A stretch of 64,000 bases of DNA from Bradyrhizobium elkanii WSM2783 (lineage in GTDB: Bacteria > Pseudomonadota > Alphaproteobacteria > Rhizobiales > Xanthobacteraceae), in NCBI RefSeq assembly GCF_000472865.1, contig NZ_AXAP01000037.1:1-64000 (forward strand), read 5' to 3'. This document shows, piece after piece, positions 62,419 through 64,000 of the stretch. The notes under the pieces are model-generated. The model saw only the letters and a program-made list of their open reading frames with translations. It ran no database searches and was not told where the DNA came from. The position numbers were made by a program, and so were the translations under genes. Every line of letters begins with the position of its first letter. Positions within the stretch are counted from its first letter, which is position 1.

Positions 62419-62526
62419 CCCTCATGGTGAGGAGGCGTGAAACGCCGTCTCGAACCATGAGGCCCCGCCGTCACCCGTGGCCCATCCCTCGAGACGGCCG
62501 CTATGCGGCCTCCTCGGGATGAGGAG
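62419..62526. repeat. Dispersed palindromic repeat, family G, supplying a ribosome-binding site
   Basis: CCCTCATGGTGAGGAGGCGT at the left and the right end TCCTCGGGATGAGGAG, with inner GCCGTCTCGA/TCGAGACGGC, form the palindrome. Its last bases, GAGGAG (62521-62526), lie 8 bases before the GNAT start at 62535. Confidence 0.7.
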
Positions 62527-62534
62527 AAGAAGAA

Positions 62535-63128
62535 ATGCCCTGGCTTGAACCTATCACCCTTCGCGGCGCGCATGCGCGGCTGGAGCCACTGTCGCCGGAT
62601 CACGCCGATGGTCTCGTTGAGGCCGCGAAGGACGGCGAGCTCTGGAAGCTCTGGTACACTTTCATCCCTCGGCCTGAAGACATGCGCAAAGAGATCGACC
62701 GCAGGCTTGGCCTGCAGGCGGCCGGATCGATGCTGCCGTTCACGGTGTTCGATGCCTCCGCCACCATCTCGGGCATGACCACCTACATGAATGTCGATGC
62801 GCTCAACCGGCGCGTCGAGATCGGTTCGACCTGGTACGCGAAGCGTGTGCAGCGCAGCGCGGTCAATACGCAGTGCAAATTGCTGTTACTGACGCATGCT
62901 TTTGAGGCGCTCGATTGCATTGCGGTAGAGTTCCGCACGCATTTTTTCAATCACCAGAGCCGCCGCGGCATCGAGCGGCTCGGCGCCAAGCTGGACGGCG
63001 TCCTGCGCAGCCACCAGATTGCACCAAACGGCACGTTGCGCGACACCGTGGTCTACAGCATTATCGCCAGTGAATGGCCGACGGTGAAGGCGCACCTCAC
63101 CTATCAACTCAACGAAAAGCCGCGGTAG
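62535..63128 (+). CDS. GNAT-family N-acetyltransferase
   Basis: The 197-residue protein is an acetyl-CoA-dependent acyltransferase of the RimJ/L-like type. LRGAHARLEPLSPDHADGLVEA forms the first strand and helix. STWYAKRVQRSAVNTQCKLLLL is the acetyl-CoA-binding segment. RTHFFNHQSRRGIERLGAKL carries the conserved Asn and Ser region. The usual Q/RxxGxG/A loop is weak (RVQRSAVN). ATG at 62535 uses GAGGAG from the preceding repeat. The substrate may be a protein N-terminus, an antibiotic or a small amine; unknown. Confidence 0.82.
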   Translation: MPWLEPITLRGAHARLEPLSPDHADGLVEAAKDGELWKLWYTFIPRPEDMRKEIDRRLGLQAAGSMLPFTVFDASATISGMTTYMNVDALNRRVEIGSTWYAKRVQRSAVNTQCKLLLLTHAFEALDCIAVEFRTHFFNHQSRRGIERLGAKLDGVLRSHQIAPNGTLRDTVVYSIIASEWPTVKAHLTYQLNEKPR

Positions 63129-63155
63129 CCGCTCTGCCGCGCCAGAAACGAGACG

Positions 63156-64000
63156 ATGGAAACGTTCGATTATGTGATCATCGGCGCGGGCTCCGCCGGT
63201 AGCGTTCTTACCAACCGCTTGAGCGAGGATGCCGGCACTACGGTGTGCGTGCTCGAAGCAGGCCCGAAGGATTGGCACCCCTATATCCATCTGCCGGCCG
63301 GCTTCATCAAGACGTTCCACATGAAGAGCGTCAACTGGGCCTACCAGCAGGAGCCGGGCCCTTGGACCGGCGGCCGCAGCATCTATGCGCCGCGCGGCAA
63401 GACGCTCGGCGGCTCGTCCTCGATCAACGGCCATATCTACAACCGCGGCCAGCGCCAGGACTTCGACACCTGGGCGCAGCTCGGCAACCGCGGCTGGGGC
63501 TATCCGGACGTGTTGCCCTATTTCAAGCGGATGGAACGTCGTGTCGGCGAGTGCGACGAGACCTATCGCGGCCGCGACGGCAGCCTCACGGTCACCACCA
63601 TGGAGTGGCAGGACCCGCTCTGCGAGGCCTTCATGGAGGGGGCGGTCAGCCTCGGCATTCCGCGCAATCCTGACTACAACGGCGCGATCCAGGAAGGCGT
63701 GTCCTACTGTCAGCGCACCATCCAGAACGGCCTGCGCATGAGCGCGGCGAAAGCGTTCCTGCATCCGGCGCGGAAGCGGCCGAACGTCAACGTGCGCACG
63801 CATGCGCATGTCACCAACATCATCTTCGAGGGCAAGCGCGCGGTCGGCCTGCGTTATCTTCGGGGAGGGCGGGGCGGCGAGCCCATCGAGGTGCGAGCCA
63901 GCAAGGAAGTGATCCTCTCCGGCGGCGCCTACAACTCGCCGCAGGTCCTGCAATTGTCCGGCGTCGGCGCGCCGGAGCTGTTACAGTCGCACGGCATCGA
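63156..64000 (+). CDS. GMC-family FAD oxidoreductase (5' part, runs off the window)
   Basis: This is the first 281 codons of a choline-dehydrogenase/alcohol-oxidase-like flavoprotein. The FAD-binding start METFDYVIIGAGSAGSVLTN, the GMC signature RGKTLGGSSSINGHIYNRG and the second signature GAYNSPQVLQLSGVG are visible. It probably oxidises an alcohol in the cytoplasm. The catalytic His pair lies beyond the right edge. The ATG at 63156 is 28 bases after the GNAT stop. The two genes may be co-transcribed. Confidence 0.9.
   Translation, partial: METFDYVIIGAGSAGSVLTNRLSEDAGTTVCVLEAGPKDWHPYIHLPAGFIKTFHMKSVNWAYQQEPGPWTGGRSIYAPRGKTLGGSSSINGHIYNRGQRQDFDTWAQLGNRGWGYPDVLPYFKRMERRVGECDETYRGRDGSLTVTTMEWQDPLCEAFMEGAVSLGIPRNPDYNGAIQEGVSYCQRTIQNGLRMSAAKAFLHPARKRPNVNVRTHAHVTNIIFEGKRAVGLRYLRGGRGGEPIEVRASKEVILSGGAYNSPQVLQLSGVGAPELLQSHGI

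Noticed and set aside
1-64000. CRISPR array, tRNA, rRNA, integrase or attachment site
   Set aside because: No regularly spaced direct repeats, no cloverleaf with a CCA-type acceptor, and no recombinase gene were seen. The short repeats found are isolated palindromes.

Overview
The window is a high-GC alphaproteobacterial chromosome segment, most likely Bradyrhizobium or a very close relative. Three things point there: a D-tartrate dehydratase of the Bradyrhizobium TarD type, the number of orphan periplasmic binding proteins, and a dense set of dispersed palindromic intergenic repeats of the kind found in that group. I saw no rRNA, tRNA, CRISPR array, integrase or phage module. The only sign of an insertion sequence is a transposase tail at the left edge.

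Layout. 1-6642: transposase remnant, an orphan branched-chain-type binding protein, and a leftward three-gene operon for a 2-oxoacid oxidoreductase (korC-like flavoprotein, korA, korB). 6907-13815: small metabolic and regulatory genes (dimeric-barrel protein, winged-helix/TPR regulator, Bug-type binding protein, O-methyltransferase, NmrA-like protein, DUF4269 protein, alpha/beta hydrolase). 13948-15936: a secreted, repeat-containing metalloprotease-like protein. 16359-20231: a LysR regulator divergent from a four-gene operon (exported double carboxymuconolactone-decarboxylase protein, exported cupin, RibD-like reductase, SDR). 20711-24460: an AT-richer island with a frameshifted patatin phospholipase convergent with a gamma-glutamylcyclotransferase-like gene. 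24601-26925: an exported caspase-like pseudoenzyme with a proline-rich tail.

26954-34203 is a PQQ locus. pqqABCDE and an overlapping proline iminopeptidase run leftward. A likely PQQ-dependent sorbosone-type dehydrogenase and a diheme cytochrome c run rightward, so cofactor synthesis sits beside a probable user and its electron acceptor. 34491-38134 holds an amidase, glutathione peroxidase/DUF3297 and D-tartrate dehydratase. 38135-39203 is a 1-kb nest of repeats that includes one elaborate candidate RNA-structured element. 39204-42764: malonyl-CoA decarboxylase and an AraC/MFS divergent pair.

42964-48939 is signalling-rich: an adenylate cyclase fused to a formylglycine-generating-enzyme-like domain, two exported proteins, and a formate/nitrite-family channel followed by a fused PP2C phosphatase/Ser-Thr kinase, with a perfect 12-bp hairpin between them. 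49169-52523 looks like a phosphonoacetate/phosphate acquisition locus whose LysR regulator is broken and whose hydrolase lacks a standard start codon, followed by pstS. 52696-64000: ModA-like binding protein, PHA depolymerase, GST, cupin, an enolase-superfamily enzyme, a second branched-chain-type binding protein paralogous to the first, AraC/GyrI-like regulator, SMP-30 lactonase, GNAT acetyltransferase, and the 5' part of a GMC oxidoreductase running off the right edge.

The items most worth a second look are the structured repeat at 38641-38887, the frameshifted patatin island, the decaying phosphonoacetate locus, the cyclase-FGE fusion, and repeats that supply ribosome-binding sites to the genes they precede.
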